A DNA stretch of 64,000 bases from Mycolicibacterium moriokaense. Its GTDB lineage: Bacteria > Actinomycetota > Actinomycetes > Mycobacteriales > Mycobacteriaceae. The translations under genes and the position numbers were made by a program. Where the stretch lies: positions 1 to 64,000 of the forward strand of contig NZ_QQBJ01000011.1 of NCBI RefSeq assembly GCF_003347205.1, read 5' to 3'. Shown piece after piece: positions 45,500 to 54,641 of the stretch; within the stretch, counting starts at the first letter, position 1, and each line of letters begins with the position of its first letter. The notes under the pieces were generated by a model. It had not been told where the DNA came from. It saw only the letters and a program-made list of their open reading frames with translations, and did no database searches.

Positions 45500-46378
45500 G
45501 TGCCCGTTCGCGATGGTGACGAAGCGGCCGTGCAGGCGTTGGCAGGCGACGCCAGCGCGGAGACCGCTGTCGCACACCTGCCCGAGGTGGACGAGGCGGC
45601 CTCGGCGCCGCCGCCCGACCTGACCGCGGCCGCCTTCTTCGACGTCGACAACACCCTGGTGCAGGGTTCGTCACTGGTGCATTTCGCCCGCGGGTTGGCG
45701 GCGCGCAAGTTCTTCACCTACGGCGATCTGTGGCGATTCGCCTACGCGCAGGCCAAGTTTCAACTCACCGGCCGGGAGAACAGCGACGACGTGGCCGAGG
45801 GCAGGCGCAAGGCACTCGCGTTCATCGAGGGGCGGTCCACCGCTGAGCTGGTCTCGGTCGGCGAGGAGATCTTCGACGAGATCATCGCCGACAAGATCTG
45901 GCCGGGCACCCGCGCGTTGGCGCAGATGCACCTGGATGCCGGCCAGCAGGTGTGGCTGGTCACCGCGACGCCGTACGAGCTGGCCGCCACCATCGCCAGC
46001 AGGCTCGGCCTGACCGGCGCGCTTGGCACCGTCGCCGAGTCTGTCGACGGGGTGTTCACCGGCCGCCTGGTCGGCGACATCCTGCACGGCAGCGGCAAGG
46101 CGCACGCGGTGCGGTCGCTGGCGATCCGTGAGGGCCTGAACCTGAGGCGCTGCACCGCGTACTCGGACAGCTTCAACGACGTGCCGATGCTGTCGCTGGT
46201 CGGCACCGCGGTGGCCATCAACCCCGACGCCGACCTGCGGGACCTGGCCCGCGAGCGCGGCTGGGAGATCCGCGACTTCAGGACCGCGCGCAAGGCCGCC
46301 AGGATCGGGGTGCCGTCGGCGCTCGCGCTGGGCGCCGCCGGCGGCGCGCTTGCCGCGATCGCCTCGCGGCGGCGCTGA
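45500..46378 (+). CDS. HAD-family phosphatase (SerB1-like)
   Basis: A 292-residue HAD hydrolase with an acidic N-terminal extension (~44 residues). The nucleophile motif is FFDVDNTL (D48, D50). Motif II lies in the TATPYE segment ([11 protein letters not shown]), and motif III in [12 protein letters not shown]. tuberculosis calls the orthologous protein SerB1; these HAD-IB proteins (CicA-like) may not be true phosphoserine phosphatases. A hydrophobic stretch at the C-terminus (~272-287) suggests membrane association. GTG start at 45500, divergent from the glutaredoxin gene. Confidence 0.82.
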   Translation: MPVRDGDEAAVQALAGDASAETAVAHLPEVDEAASAPPPDLTAAAFFDVDNTLVQGSSLVHFARGLAARKFFTYGDLWRFAYAQAKFQLTGRENSDDVAEGRRKALAFIEGRSTAELVSVGEEIFDEIIADKIWPGTRALAQMHLDAGQQVWLVTATPYELAATIASRLGLTGALGTVAESVDGVFTGRLVGDILHGSGKAHAVRSLAIREGLNLRRCTAYSDSFNDVPMLSLVGTAVAINPDADLRDLARERGWEIRDFRTARKAARIGVPSALALGAAGGALAAIASRRR

Positions 46379-46393
46379 TAGGCTCTGGCCGCC

Positions 46394-46930
46394 ATGGCCA
46401 TCGCTGAAGACATCATCGGAACCCACTACCGGTACCCGGACTATTTCGAGGTCGACCGGGAGAAGGTCCGTGAGTTCGCGCGCGCGGTCAAGGACGACCA
46501 CCCGTCGCACTTCGACGAAGCGGCGGCCAAAGAGGTGGGCTACGACGCCCTGGTGGCATCGCTGACGTTCCTGGCCGTCGCGGGCCGCAAGGTGCAGTTG
46601 GAGATCTTCAACCAGTTCGCGATCCCGATCAACATGGAGCGGGTGCTGCACCGCGACCAGAAGATCACCTTCCACCGGCCGATCCTGGCCGGCGACAAGC
46701 TGTTCTTCGACTCGTATCTGGACAGCGTCATCGAGGCGCACGGCACCGTCGTCGCCGAGATCCGCGGCGAGGCGAGCGACGAGAACGGCGAGCCGGTGAT
46801 CACCAGCATCGTCACCGTCATCGGCGAGGCCGCCCACGATGACGAGGCCGACGAGATCAGCGCCGCGATCAAGGAACGCCGCGACGCCGCAATCGCCAAA
46901 ATGATTGCCGGGCAAAGCTCGAAGGGTTGA
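46394..46930 (+). CDS. HadA-like FAS1-type hydratase/dehydratase (Rv0504c type)
   Basis: A 178-residue hot-dog-fold protein. It begins [41 protein letters not shown], the N-terminal dehydratase pattern shared with mycolic-acid HadA/HadC subunits, and has the [18 protein letters not shown] beta stretch. The catalytic Asp/His of HadB-type subunits is absent, so like HadA it probably stabilises a partner. It follows the HAD phosphatase by 15 bases on the same strand. Confidence 0.82.
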   Translation: MAIAEDIIGTHYRYPDYFEVDREKVREFARAVKDDHPSHFDEAAAKEVGYDALVASLTFLAVAGRKVQLEIFNQFAIPINMERVLHRDQKITFHRPILAGDKLFFDSYLDSVIEAHGTVVAEIRGEASDENGEPVITSIVTVIGEAAHDDEADEISAAIKERRDAAIAKMIAGQSSKG

Positions 46931-46970
46931 CCGGCGGGGCCGGTCGGGCCCCGGGCAATGCGACTATTCG

Positions 46971-48038
46971 TCAGCCGAGGAACATATTCCTGCGGTTGGC
47001 CAGCAATTGATAGAGCGTCTGCTGGATGGTTTCGCGCACCTGGTCGGTCAATTCGAAGGTGACCATCGGGTCGTCGGCCGCGGTGTCGTCGTAGTCGGCG
47101 GTGGGGATCGCCTCGCCGAACTGGATGTGCCACTTGGACGGCAGCGGCACCAGGCCTGCGGGCCCGGCGAGCGGGAACAGCGGGGTGATCGGGAAGTACG
47201 GCAGCCCGAACAGCCGGGCCAACAGCTTCACGTCGGCAATCATCGGGTAGATCTCCTCGGACCCGACGATCGAGCACGGGACAATGGGCGCCTTGGCGCG
47301 CAACGCCGCGGCCACGAAGCCGCCGCGGCCGAATCGCTGCAGCTTGTAGCGGTCCTTGAAATGCTTGCCCAGGCCCTTGTAGCCCTCGGGGAACACCGCC
47401 GTCAGCTCGCCGGCCGCGAGCAGCCTGTGCGCGTCGGAGGTGCAGGCCATGGTGTGGCCGGCCTTGCGCGCCGCCTGCCCCATCACCGGCATGTTGAATA
47501 CCATGTCGGCGGCCAGCAGCCGCAGGTCCCGGTGCGCCGGGTGGTTGTCGTGCACCGCCACCGATGCCATCAGGCCGTCGAACGGCAGCACGCCTGCGTG
47601 GTTGGCGACCACCAGCGCGGCGCCGTCCTCCGGCAGGTTTTCGATGCCGGAGACCTCGACGCGGAACCACGAGTTGAAAAGAACCCTCAGCAAAGGCAAA
47701 AAGACCGCATTGTTGAGGTGCTGATCGAAGCCGAATTCGTCGATGACGTAATCGCCCATCATGCGCTTGCGAACGAATTCAGCAACGGCGGCGATGCGCT
47801 TGGCGAGTTCGTTCGGCGTCTCCTCGACGGGCGGCGCACCGGCCGCCGAGGCGCGGCGGTCGTCGATCTCGCGGACGACGGCGGCGATCTGCTCGGCCGA
47901 CGCCCGGCCATTCGGGTCACCCAGCAGCGACGGATGCCGGCGCGCGGCATCGCCACGGGCAGCCGCTTTCCGCTGCGCGGCCTGCCGACCCGTATTCGAG
48001 TGCAGCGGAATCACTTTCGCTTTTGATTCGCCCGCCAC
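46971..48038 (-). CDS. Lysophospholipid acyltransferase-superfamily protein (PlsC-like)
   Basis: A 355-residue protein (GTG at 48038). Residues ~100-340 form an LPLAT domain with the acyl-acceptor motif VVANHAGVLPFDG and the later VFPEGYKGLGK (glycerol-phosphate-binding EGxK type) and PIVPCSIVGSEE segments. It should acylate a lipid intermediate on the membrane face; whether the acceptor is a phospholipid or an envelope lipid is not known. The N-terminal ~60 residues are basic and Ala-rich. It is transcribed after the epimerase gene (48076-49167). Confidence 0.85.
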   Translation of the reverse strand: MAGESKAKVIPLHSNTGRQAAQRKAAARGDAARRHPSLLGDPNGRASAEQIAAVVREIDDRRASAAGAPPVEETPNELAKRIAAVAEFVRKRMMGDYVIDEFGFDQHLNNAVFLPLLRVLFNSWFRVEVSGIENLPEDGAALVVANHAGVLPFDGLMASVAVHDNHPAHRDLRLLAADMVFNMPVMGQAARKAGHTMACTSDAHRLLAAGELTAVFPEGYKGLGKHFKDRYKLQRFGRGGFVAAALRAKAPIVPCSIVGSEEIYPMIADVKLLARLFGLPYFPITPLFPLAGPAGLVPLPSKWHIQFGEAIPTADYDDTAADDPMVTFELTDQVRETIQQTLYQLLANRRNMFLG

Positions 48039-48075
48039 GTCGCTACCTTCTCCCCACCCGATTCAGAGCCTGTAT

Positions 48076-49167
48076 TCAACGTCCCCAACGTTGCGCCGCC
48101 GATACGGCGCGACTCTCCATTGAGCGTACCCATCGCGGGTCAACGATCGGAGTCAATCCACGTCCGCGGACGTAATCGTCGAAAGCCTCCGTCGTGGTCC
48201 ACTTGGGGCTATAGCCTAATTCACTGCGCATGCGCGCGGTGTCCATGACTCGGCCATAGCTCAGGTAGTCCAGCTGCTCGCGATCCAACTCAGTGTAGCG
48301 AGTTGCGCGTCTCAGCGAATCCACAGCCCAGAGCGCAAACCTGGGCACCGGCAACGGCACTCGGCCGGCCCGTCTGATGGCCTGAGACATCATCATGATC
48401 CCCGGGGCGCCGACGTTGAACGTGCCCGGTTTGGCCGCCACCGTCGCGTGCTCCAGCGCGCCCAGCGCGTCCTGCTCGTGAAGCAACTGCAGGCGGGCGT
48501 CGTGGCCGACGACGGTGGGCACCACAGGGGCCGCCAGGTACCGCGACAGTGCGGTGTCCATCGCGGGCCCGATCATGTTGGCCAGCCGCAGGATCGTCAG
48601 CGTGATGTCGGGTCGGCGCCGGGCCAGCCCGCGCGCGTAGCCCTCGATGTCGATGCTGTCGCGGGCGAAGCCCTCGCCCGGCGGCCGCCTGCTGCTGGTG
48701 TCCTCGGTGAACAGCACCGGGTCGAATGCGCTCGAGCCGTACACCTCCGACGTCGACTTGAGCACCACCCGCCGCACCGAAGGGGCCTTCTGGCACGCCG
48801 CGAAGAGCTGGATCGCGCCCATCACGTTGAGTTCCTTGAGCGCCGCCTTGCCGCCAGAGCGCGGCGTGTAGGACGCGGCAGCGGCGTGCACGACGGTGTC
48901 GACGTCGCCGTTGCGGATGACCTTCGCGATGAAGGGATTCCGGATGTCGGCGCGGACGAACTCCGCACGGCCCATCCGGCGCAGCAGGTCCTTGCTCGGC
49001 GCGATCGCGTCGACGGCGATGACGTGGTTGATCAACGGGTTCTGCGCCAGCCGGGCGGTCAGGAACGCGCCGAGAAACCGGCAGGCGCCGGTTACCAGCA
49101 CGACCTTCGGATAGGGCTGGGCGTCTTGCCCCGGGCCGCGGCCACCGGAGCGATCTTGCGAATCCAT
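48076..49167 (-). CDS. NAD-dependent epimerase/dehydratase (GalE2-like)
   Basis: A 363-residue extended SDR protein. It starts with a hydrophilic segment, then VVLVTGACRFLGAFLTARL (variant TGxxxFLG), with VVHAAAASYTPRSGGK and the later SSRRPPGEGFARDSIDIEGYARG region. The usual YxxxK signature is weak (EGYARG), so catalysis as a classical epimerase is uncertain. It corresponds to M. tuberculosis Rv0501, annotated galE2. It lies 31 bases downstream of the bS22 gene. Confidence 0.8.
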   Translation of the reverse strand: MDSQDRSGGRGPGQDAQPYPKVVLVTGACRFLGAFLTARLAQNPLINHVIAVDAIAPSKDLLRRMGRAEFVRADIRNPFIAKVIRNGDVDTVVHAAAASYTPRSGGKAALKELNVMGAIQLFAACQKAPSVRRVVLKSTSEVYGSSAFDPVLFTEDTSSRRPPGEGFARDSIDIEGYARGLARRRPDITLTILRLANMIGPAMDTALSRYLAAPVVPTVVGHDARLQLLHEQDALGALEHATVAAKPGTFNVGAPGIMMMSQAIRRAGRVPLPVPRFALWAVDSLRRATRYTELDREQLDYLSYGRVMDTARMRSELGYSPKWTTTEAFDDYVRGRGLTPIVDPRWVRSMESRAVSAAQRWGR

Positions 49168-49198
49168 CCGGTTCAGCCTATCGGCGAACCTTCCCGAA

Positions 49199-49300
49199 TT
49201 ACTTGCCGAGTTTTCTGCGCTGCACCCGGGTGCGACGAAGCAGCTTGCGGTGCTTCTTCTTCGACATGCGCTTACGCCGCTTCTTGATGACTGAACCCAT
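49199..49300 (-). CDS. Small ribosomal subunit protein bS22, 33 residues
   Basis: A 33-residue, extremely basic protein: [19 protein letters not shown] at the start, ending [12 protein letters not shown]. The sequence agrees with what I remember of bS22, the extra small-subunit ribosomal protein found in mycobacterial ribosome structures. It lies between the BldC-like gene and the epimerase gene and is too short for most gene finders. Upstream are a long hairpin and a 55-bp tandem repeat. Confidence 0.9.
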
Positions 49301-49385
49301 GAACTCCGCTACCTAGATGTGTTTCAACTCGACCCGCCTACTTTACCGGGCCGCCGTCCGGAGCAAAAACCGCGCCGTCCGGGCC

Positions 49386-49442
49386 GAGCGCTCACCCATG
49401 TACGGTTTCGGCGGGGCCCGAGCCGTACAACAGTGAGCGCTC
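49386..49442. repeat. Large nested inverted repeat in the bS22 leader region
   Basis: Outer arms GAGCGCTCAC (49386-49395) and GTGAGCGCTC (49433-49442) and inner arms TGTACGG (49399-49405) and CCGTACA (49423-49429) pair in register, with TCGG/CCGA inside. The 57-base structure lies 86 bases upstream of the bS22 ATG. As RNA it would form a very stable hairpin: a terminator for the BldC-like transcript, or a control element of bS22. A GTTTTTG run follows on the minus strand. Confidence 0.6.
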
Positions 49443-49450
49443 ACGCAGGA

Positions 49451-49572
49451 TCAACGCGGCTCGCGCCGCTCGATCGTCACCCGGCTGCTGATTCGCGCCG
49501 GCTCCTCAACGCGGCTCGCGCCGCTCGATCGTCACCCGGCTGCCGATTCGCGCCGGCTCCTCAACGCGGCTG
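49451..49572. repeat. 55-bp tandem repeat (2.2 copies), intergenic
   Basis: Unit 1 (49451-49505) and unit 2 (49506-49560) start TCAACGCGGCTCGCGCCGCT and differ by one substitution; a shortened third copy begins at 49561 and runs into the BldC-like gene end. Size and position resemble mycobacterial interspersed repetitive units (MIRU/VNTR), which vary in copy number among strains. Confidence 0.8.
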
Positions 49573-49833
49573 TCACCCGGCGTCGAAGTACGAGGTCTCC
49601 AGCAGGTCGTGCACCGCCTTGGCGTGCACGCGGAACGACCGGCCGACCCGGACCGCGGGCAGCTCGCCGTTGTGCACCAGCCGGTAGACGGTCATCTTGC
49701 TGACCCGCATGAGACTGGCCACTTCCGCAACCGTGAGAAATTGAGCCCGCGGTGGCTGTTCTGGCGCCGGGTCGTTTCGTGAATGCTTCCCGCTCGCCGA
49801 ATCTCGCCCCGATGGCCCGTTCATAGACGTCAT
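49573..49833 (-). CDS. BldC/excisionase-like helix-turn-helix protein
   Basis: An 86-residue DNA-binding protein. After a disordered ~30-residue start, the helix-turn-helix FLTVAEVASLMRVSKMTVYRLVHNGELPAVRVGRSFRV is a MerR-like/excisionase-type winged domain, related to BldC of Streptomyces and Rv0500A. Regulators of this type often act with other DNA-binding proteins on developmental or envelope genes. Its 3' end abuts the tandem repeat, then the hairpin and the bS22 gene. Confidence 0.85.
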   Translation of the reverse strand: MTSMNGPSGRDSASGKHSRNDPAPEQPPRAQFLTVAEVASLMRVSKMTVYRLVHNGELPAVRVGRSFRVHAKAVHDLLETSYFDAG

Positions 49834-49972
49834 CGCAACCCAATCCTTCAGGCACGGGCTGTTCCAGCGGCTTCCCCACCGCTGGGTACGACCCCGCGCT
49901 TACACGAGGAGAATAGCGGGGTTATTGGGGTTATTGCGACGGGTGTGGGCTAATCGATTGAAATTCGTTGAA

Positions 49973-50845
49973 TTACCTGGATGTGATTCCGAGCTGCGAA
50001 GATCGCTGCTTGGCGGCCTCCACGGCGTCGGCCAGCGCCGCGCGAAGCCCGCCCTTTTCGAGTTCTCGCAGACCAGCGGCGGTTGTGCCGCCCGGCGAGG
50101 TGACGGTGGCCCGCAGTTGGGCCGCCGTGGTGTCCATCCCGGTGCCCATCGCCGAGTCACTGGCCGATTGGGCGGCATCGAGGCGCTCGAGCAACATCGC
50201 GGCCGATCCGGCCATCGTTTGCGCAACCAGATCGGTGGCCACCGGCCGCGTCAGCCCCGCTGCGACACCCGCGTCGACCAACGCTTCGACGACGAGGAAG
50301 AAGTACGCCGGGCCGGACCCCGACAGCGCCGTCACGGCATCCATCTGTGACTCCGAGACCGTCAGCACCCCGCCGACGGCGTCGAAGATGCCCGCGGCCT
50401 CCTTGAGTTGCTCGGCGGTGGCGAACCGGCCGGGCGCCAGCGCGCTCACGCCACCACCCACCACGACGGGCGCGTTGGGCATCACCCGGATCACGGGCGC
50501 GCCCGCGGGCAGCTTCGACTCGTAGAACTCGGTGGTGACGCCTGCGGCCACGGTCACGAAAACCTGCTCCGCGCTTTCGCTCTCGGCGTGCGCCGCGGCG
50601 TCGGCGATCTCGTCGATGACCAGCGTCACGTCGGCGGGCTTGACGGCGACGATGACGAACGAGGCGTTTTCCGCCGCGTCGGCCACCGACGTGACCAGCA
50701 CCGAGTACGTCTCGGACAGGTACTTGCCGCGCTCTGCACTCTTCTCGGCCACCACCAGGTCCTTGACCTGCCTGCCTGCGCGGATGAGTCCGGCCAGCAG
50801 TGCCTCGCCGATACTTCCGCCGCCGATGATCGCGATCCTTGCCAC
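49973..50845 (-). CDS. proC: Pyrroline-5-carboxylate reductase
   Basis: A 290-residue enzyme reducing 1-pyrroline-5-carboxylate to proline with NAD(P)H. N-terminal VARIAIIGGGSIGEALLAGL is the Rossmann motif; VIRVMPNAPVVVGGG and the AVTALSGSGPAYFF region with the SPGGTT signature are typical. Start is a GTG at 50845. It lies 29 bases downstream of the thioesterase-like gene on the same strand. Confidence 0.94.
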   Translation of the reverse strand: MARIAIIGGGSIGEALLAGLIRAGRQVKDLVVAEKSAERGKYLSETYSVLVTSVADAAENASFVIVAVKPADVTLVIDEIADAAAHAESESAEQVFVTVAAGVTTEFYESKLPAGAPVIRVMPNAPVVVGGGVSALAPGRFATAEQLKEAAGIFDAVGGVLTVSESQMDAVTALSGSGPAYFFLVVEALVDAGVAAGLTRPVATDLVAQTMAGSAAMLLERLDAAQSASDSAMGTGMDTTAAQLRATVTSPGGTTAAGLRELEKGGLRAALADAVEAAKQRSSQLGITSR

Positions 50846-50874
50846 GCCCAAAGCATTGCAGACGCCGCAGCCGA

Positions 50875-51705
50875 TCACTGCGGGGGCGGCACCATCGCCA
50901 ACTGGCGGCTCTGCACGACGATGTGGCCCTCGCAGTCGACGACGATGTGGTCCTCGTCGAACCACTGCTGGCCGATCTGCACCGTGGTGCAGACGACGCG
51001 CAGCCAGCCGTCGGCGGGCAGCGTGCGCAGAAACGCCGTCAGCTGCACGGTGGGCGCCCAGCCGAATCGGTTGACGCCGAACGTCACCGGTGCCGACACG
51101 TCACCGCACAGCAGCGCGAACAACGGGTCGGGCGCCACCCCCTTGGGCCGGACCCAGTATTCGATGACGGGAGGGCCACCGTCGGCGCGCGGTTCCAGCG
51201 TCGTCAACGACGGCCGGATGTCGCAGCCGTGCGCCAGGTTGACGACGGCGGCCATCGGATGGCCGGGCCCGATCGGCTCCAGACCGGGCGGCGGCTCCGG
51301 CGGCATCAACGGCACCACCGGGTTGACCGAAAGAAGCGGCGGGACGTGGTGCTCCGGCTCGCCCATCGTCACGGAGGCCCGCACGGCCGTCCGGTCACCT
51401 TGTCCGAGCTCGACATCGATCAGGCTGACCCGGCGACCCCGCTTGCGCACGGCCGTCGACACCCGCATCGGGCCCGGGTCGGGCGCCCACAGGAAGTTCC
51501 CCGCGATCGCGATGGGCCAGACGTCGGCATCACCGTGCTCCAACCGGGCCGCATTCGCACACAGGGCGAGCATCGCGCCGCCGTGCACCTTGGGGCCCGA
51601 GCCCTTGGGTCCGATCGTCCAGTGCTCGTTCAGCTCGCCGTCGTAGTGGCCGCCGCCCGCGGGCGTCAGCGCCATGGCATCGGTGAACAAGGTGGATCCG
51701 GTCAC
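50875..51705 (-). CDS. Thioesterase-like double hot-dog protein
   Basis: A 276-residue protein (GTG at 51705) with an acyl-CoA thioesterase-like double hot-dog fold: HYDGELNEHWTIGPKGSGPKVHGGAMLAL at the N-terminus and FLWAPDPGPMRVSTAVRKRGRRVSLIDVELGQGD in the middle. Catalytic residues are not clearly placed; substrate unknown. It corresponds to M. tuberculosis Rv0499. It begins 14 bases after the stop of the isomerase gene. Confidence 0.72.
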   Translation of the reverse strand: MTGSTLFTDAMALTPAGGGHYDGELNEHWTIGPKGSGPKVHGGAMLALCANAARLEHGDADVWPIAIAGNFLWAPDPGPMRVSTAVRKRGRRVSLIDVELGQGDRTAVRASVTMGEPEHHVPPLLSVNPVVPLMPPEPPPGLEPIGPGHPMAAVVNLAHGCDIRPSLTTLEPRADGGPPVIEYWVRPKGVAPDPLFALLCGDVSAPVTFGVNRFGWAPTVQLTAFLRTLPADGWLRVVCTTVQIGQQWFDEDHIVVDCEGHIVVQSRQLAMVPPPQ

Positions 51706-51719
51706 AACCGTCCTAGGGA

Positions 51720-52565
51720 TCAGCGCAGCAGGTGCTTGCGGGCGAACTGGAGCGATTCGAGAAGAAGGGCCTCTCGTTCGGGGGCCGTGCGCGCCCCGGA
51801 GGTGGTGACTTCGAGGATGACGTGGCCGGAGAAGGCGCCGCCGGCAAGCATCTCGCAGACCTCGACCGTCGGTTGGGTGCCACGGCCGGGCACCAGGTGC
51901 TCGTCGGTCGATGCGCCGCTGCCGTCGCACAGGTGCAGATGCACCAGCCCCTCACCCATCCGGTGGGCCATGTCGACGGCGTCGGTGCCCGCCGTCGCGG
52001 TGTGCGACAGGTCCAGCGTGTAGTGGGCGTGATTGCCGTCCAGCGGGTCGTAGGACGGCGCGAACGCCGAGATGCCCGGTCCCGGCTTACCGCCCCGCTT
52101 GCGCATCCGGTCGATGGACGTCTGGCCGGCGCCGAAGAACCGGTCGGCCCGGAACGGGAACATGTTCTCCACCGCCACCATCACCTCGCTGCCCGCCTCG
52201 AGCTCGGCGACCTGCTCGGAGAACCCTTCGGCGTAGCGGCGCTGCCACCGGAACGGCGGATGCACGACGACCGTCTCGGCGCCCAGCTGTTCGGCGGCAC
52301 GCACGCTGCGCTCCAGCTTCGAGATCGGGTTGGCGCCCCAGACCCGCTGCGAGATCAGCAGACACGGTGCGTGCACCGACAGCACGGGCATCTCATAGCG
52401 TTTCGACATCGCCTCGATGGCGTCGATGTCCTGGCTGACCGTCTCGGCCCACACCATCAACTCCACGCCGTCGTAGCCGAGCCGGGCGGCGTACTCGAAA
52501 GCGGCCTCGGTCCTCAGCGGGTAGACCGAGGCCGTCGACAGACCGACCTTGATGGCGGGGCGCAC
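51720..52565 (-). CDS. Xylose-isomerase-like TIM-barrel protein
   Basis: A 281-residue sugar-phosphate isomerase/epimerase (AP endonuclease 2-like TIM barrel). Segments GLSTASVYPLRTEAAFEYAARLGYDGVEL, VLSVHAP, VVVHPPF and AVENMFPF give the metal-binding His/Glu pattern, ending HLHLCDGSG. GTG start at 52565. It corresponds to M. tuberculosis Rv0498 and lies 16 bases past the stop of the acidic membrane protein gene. Confidence 0.85.
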   Translation of the reverse strand: MRPAIKVGLSTASVYPLRTEAAFEYAARLGYDGVELMVWAETVSQDIDAIEAMSKRYEMPVLSVHAPCLLISQRVWGANPISKLERSVRAAEQLGAETVVVHPPFRWQRRYAEGFSEQVAELEAGSEVMVAVENMFPFRADRFFGAGQTSIDRMRKRGGKPGPGISAFAPSYDPLDGNHAHYTLDLSHTATAGTDAVDMAHRMGEGLVHLHLCDGSGASTDEHLVPGRGTQPTVEVCEMLAGGAFSGHVILEVTTSGARTAPEREALLLESLQFARKHLLR

Positions 52566-52581
52566 AGGGCTGTCTGGGGCG

Positions 52582-53643
52582 CTATCCCGATTGCAGGAGC
52601 GCCAGCGGCCCCAGCGTCACGAGCGCACCGACAGCGACGGCGATCAGCGTGCTGCCGATGTCCTCGGTCTTGCGCACCACGCGGACGCCGACGACCAGGC
52701 CGAGGATCACGAGCACCGACAACACCAGCGCGACGATGTTGTTCCACTTCCAGAGCTGGTCGAACGCGATGAACAGGCCCGCACCGAACAGCACGGCGAG
52801 TATGCACTGACCGACGACCAGGGCGCCGCGCGCCAGCGACGACATCGTCGACTCGTCCCCGGCCTCCAGGTCCTCGTCGTAGTCCTCATCGTGTTCGAGG
52901 TCGTGTTCGAAGTCGTGCTCGACGTCGTGCGCGTCTTCGCGGTCGAGGTCGTGGTCGATGTCGTGCTCGAGGTCGACGTCCGAGTCGCCGCCGAACAGGG
53001 ATCCGCCCGACGAACGCAGATAGGACGGCAGTTCGTCGGCGTCGTCATCGGTGTCGGGCGCGCTCGCCACGGGCATCGCGGGCCGGGTGAGATCGGCGGC
53101 GTCGGCCGCGTCGAGGTCGTAGACGGGATCGGGGCTCATCCCCTCGGCGCCGACGCCGGAGCCGCCCGGGTAGCGCTTGGGCCCGAGACCGTACTGGGGG
53201 CGCCGCGGCGGGGGCGCGAAGAACATCGGCTCGGCGTCGCGCTCCTCGAGGTGCGCGGCGTAGTCGGCTTCCGCATCGGTCTCTTCGACCGGCGGGGCCT
53301 CATCGACGACCTCCCCGACGCCGTCCTCGTCATCCTCATCGACGTGCTCATCGACCTCGTCTTCGACGTGTCCGGCGACGCCGTTGCCCGCGTATGGGCC
53401 CTGGTACTCGTCGCGGACCTCTTCGAGCTGGTCAGTGGTTGGGTCGGCGGTGTCGTGATCGGAGTCGTCGGTGACGATCGGGATCTCGCCGGTCAGCTCG
53501 GCGACCGTGACGGCCTCGGAATTGCCGCGACGGCGACGGCGACGGCCGCCGACCGGCGGTGCGCCGATCGTCCCGTTCTTTGCCAGTAGCTCCGCGACCG
53601 AGATCGGTCTGGTGCTGCTGTAGCTCTCTTCTGGTCCAGTCAT
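52582..53643 (-). CDS. Acidic, His/Asp-rich membrane protein (Rv0497 type)
   Basis: A 353-residue protein with a long acidic, probably disordered N-terminal part (~1-268) and three C-terminal membrane helices (~271-293, ~303-322, ~331-349). Residues ~220-264 consist largely of repeated H-D/E-H-D units (DLEHDIDHDLDRED, AHDVEHDFEHDLEHD), a possible metal-binding or charged low-complexity segment. By order it corresponds to M. tuberculosis Rv0497. Its start overlaps the Ppx stop (ATGA), so the two genes are coupled. Confidence 0.8.
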   Translation of the reverse strand: MTGPEESYSSTRPISVAELLAKNGTIGAPPVGGRRRRRRGNSEAVTVAELTGEIPIVTDDSDHDTADPTTDQLEEVRDEYQGPYAGNGVAGHVEDEVDEHVDEDDEDGVGEVVDEAPPVEETDAEADYAAHLEERDAEPMFFAPPPRRPQYGLGPKRYPGGSGVGAEGMSPDPVYDLDAADAADLTRPAMPVASAPDTDDDADELPSYLRSSGGSLFGGDSDVDLEHDIDHDLDREDAHDVEHDFEHDLEHDEDYDEDLEAGDESTMSSLARGALVVGQCILAVLFGAGLFIAFDQLWKWNNIVALVLSVLVILGLVVGVRVVRKTEDIGSTLIAVAVGALVTLGPLALLQSG

Positions 53644-54641
53644 CGTGTGTTGCCTCTGGGCTTAGCGGGGTGTCGGTCCGCATCGCGTACGGACGTTTCC
53701 ACCAGTGCGGTTCCGTCGGCTTCGCTGTCGAGTTTCCGCAGAATCAGGCCTTCTCGCAACGCCCACGGGCAGATGTCCACCGAATCTATCGCCAGCGCCC
53801 GCATGCTGGCCTCAGCCACCAGCGCTCCGGCCACTATCTGTGGCGCCCGCTCGGCACTCACCCCTTCCAACTCTGCTCTGTCAGCAGCGGTCATCCTAGA
53901 GATGAAAGATATGAGCTGCCTAAGGCCGGTAGCTGTCAGCGTCCTCTTCACCCGCGGACCCCGGCCCGAGGGCGCGGCGCCGGTGAGCCGGGCCAGCGAG
54001 CGGAAGGTCTTCGAGGTGGCGACCGTGAGGTCTGGGGCGCCGGCGTCGAGCATCTTGGCGCCCGCATCGGCCAGCTCGGTGGAAAGCCAGTCACGCAGCA
54101 TCTCCACCCGCCTGCGGCCGGGCGGGTCGTCGGGCAGCCACTCCCTGGTCAGCCGGCCGGCGCCGAGCGGCAGCGACAGCGCCACCTCCGGCTCCTCGTC
54201 GACCCCGCTGGACAGCTCCAGCGAGCCGCCGCCGATGTCGATGTTGATGATGCGGCCCGCGCTCCAGCCGTACCAGCGGCGCACGGCCAGAAACGTCAGC
54301 CGCGATTCGTCGACCCCGCTGAGCACCTGCAGCGCCACCCCGGTCTCGGCGAGCACACGGGCCAGCACGTCCTCGGAGTTCTTGGCGTCGCGCACCGCGG
54401 AGGTGGCGAACGCCATCAGCTCCGCACAGCCCGAACTGGCGGCGATCTTGGCGAATTCGTCGATGGTGTCGATCAGTTTGTCAGCGCCCTTGCGGGTGAG
54501 TTTCCCCGACGAGTCGATGGCCTCGGCCAGCCGCAGTGACGCCTTGGTGGAACTCATCGGCGTCGGGTGGCCGCCGCGGCGAGCGTCCACCACCAACAGG
54601 TGGACGGTGTTGCTGCCCACGTCGAGCACGCCCAGTCGCAC
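53640..54641 (-). CDS. ppx: Exopolyphosphatase/pppGpp phosphatase (Ppx/GppA family)
   Basis: A 333-residue protein of the ASKHA fold. Phosphate-binding motifs VLDVGSNTVHLLVVD and INIDIGGGSLEL are intact. It cleaves terminal phosphate from polyphosphate or pppGpp; M. tuberculosis Rv0496 (Ppx1) acts on short polyphosphate and GTP/pppGpp-type substrates. GTG start at 54641. Coupled to the acidic membrane protein by a four-base overlap. Confidence 0.92.
   Translation of the reverse strand: MRLGVLDVGSNTVHLLVVDARRGGHPTPMSSTKASLRLAEAIDSSGKLTRKGADKLIDTIDEFAKIAASSGCAELMAFATSAVRDAKNSEDVLARVLAETGVALQVLSGVDESRLTFLAVRRWYGWSAGRIINIDIGGGSLELSSGVDEEPEVALSLPLGAGRLTREWLPDDPPGRRRVEMLRDWLSTELADAGAKMLDAGAPDLTVATSKTFRSLARLTGAAPSGRGPRVKRTLTATGLRQLISFISRMTAADRAELEGVSAERAPQIVAGALVAEASMRALAIDSVDICPWALREGLILRKLDSEADGTALVETSVRDADRHPAKPRGNTR

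Noticed and set aside
49451-49572. CRISPR array
   Set aside because: The 55-bp units are directly adjacent without unique spacers, so the structure is a tandem repeat.
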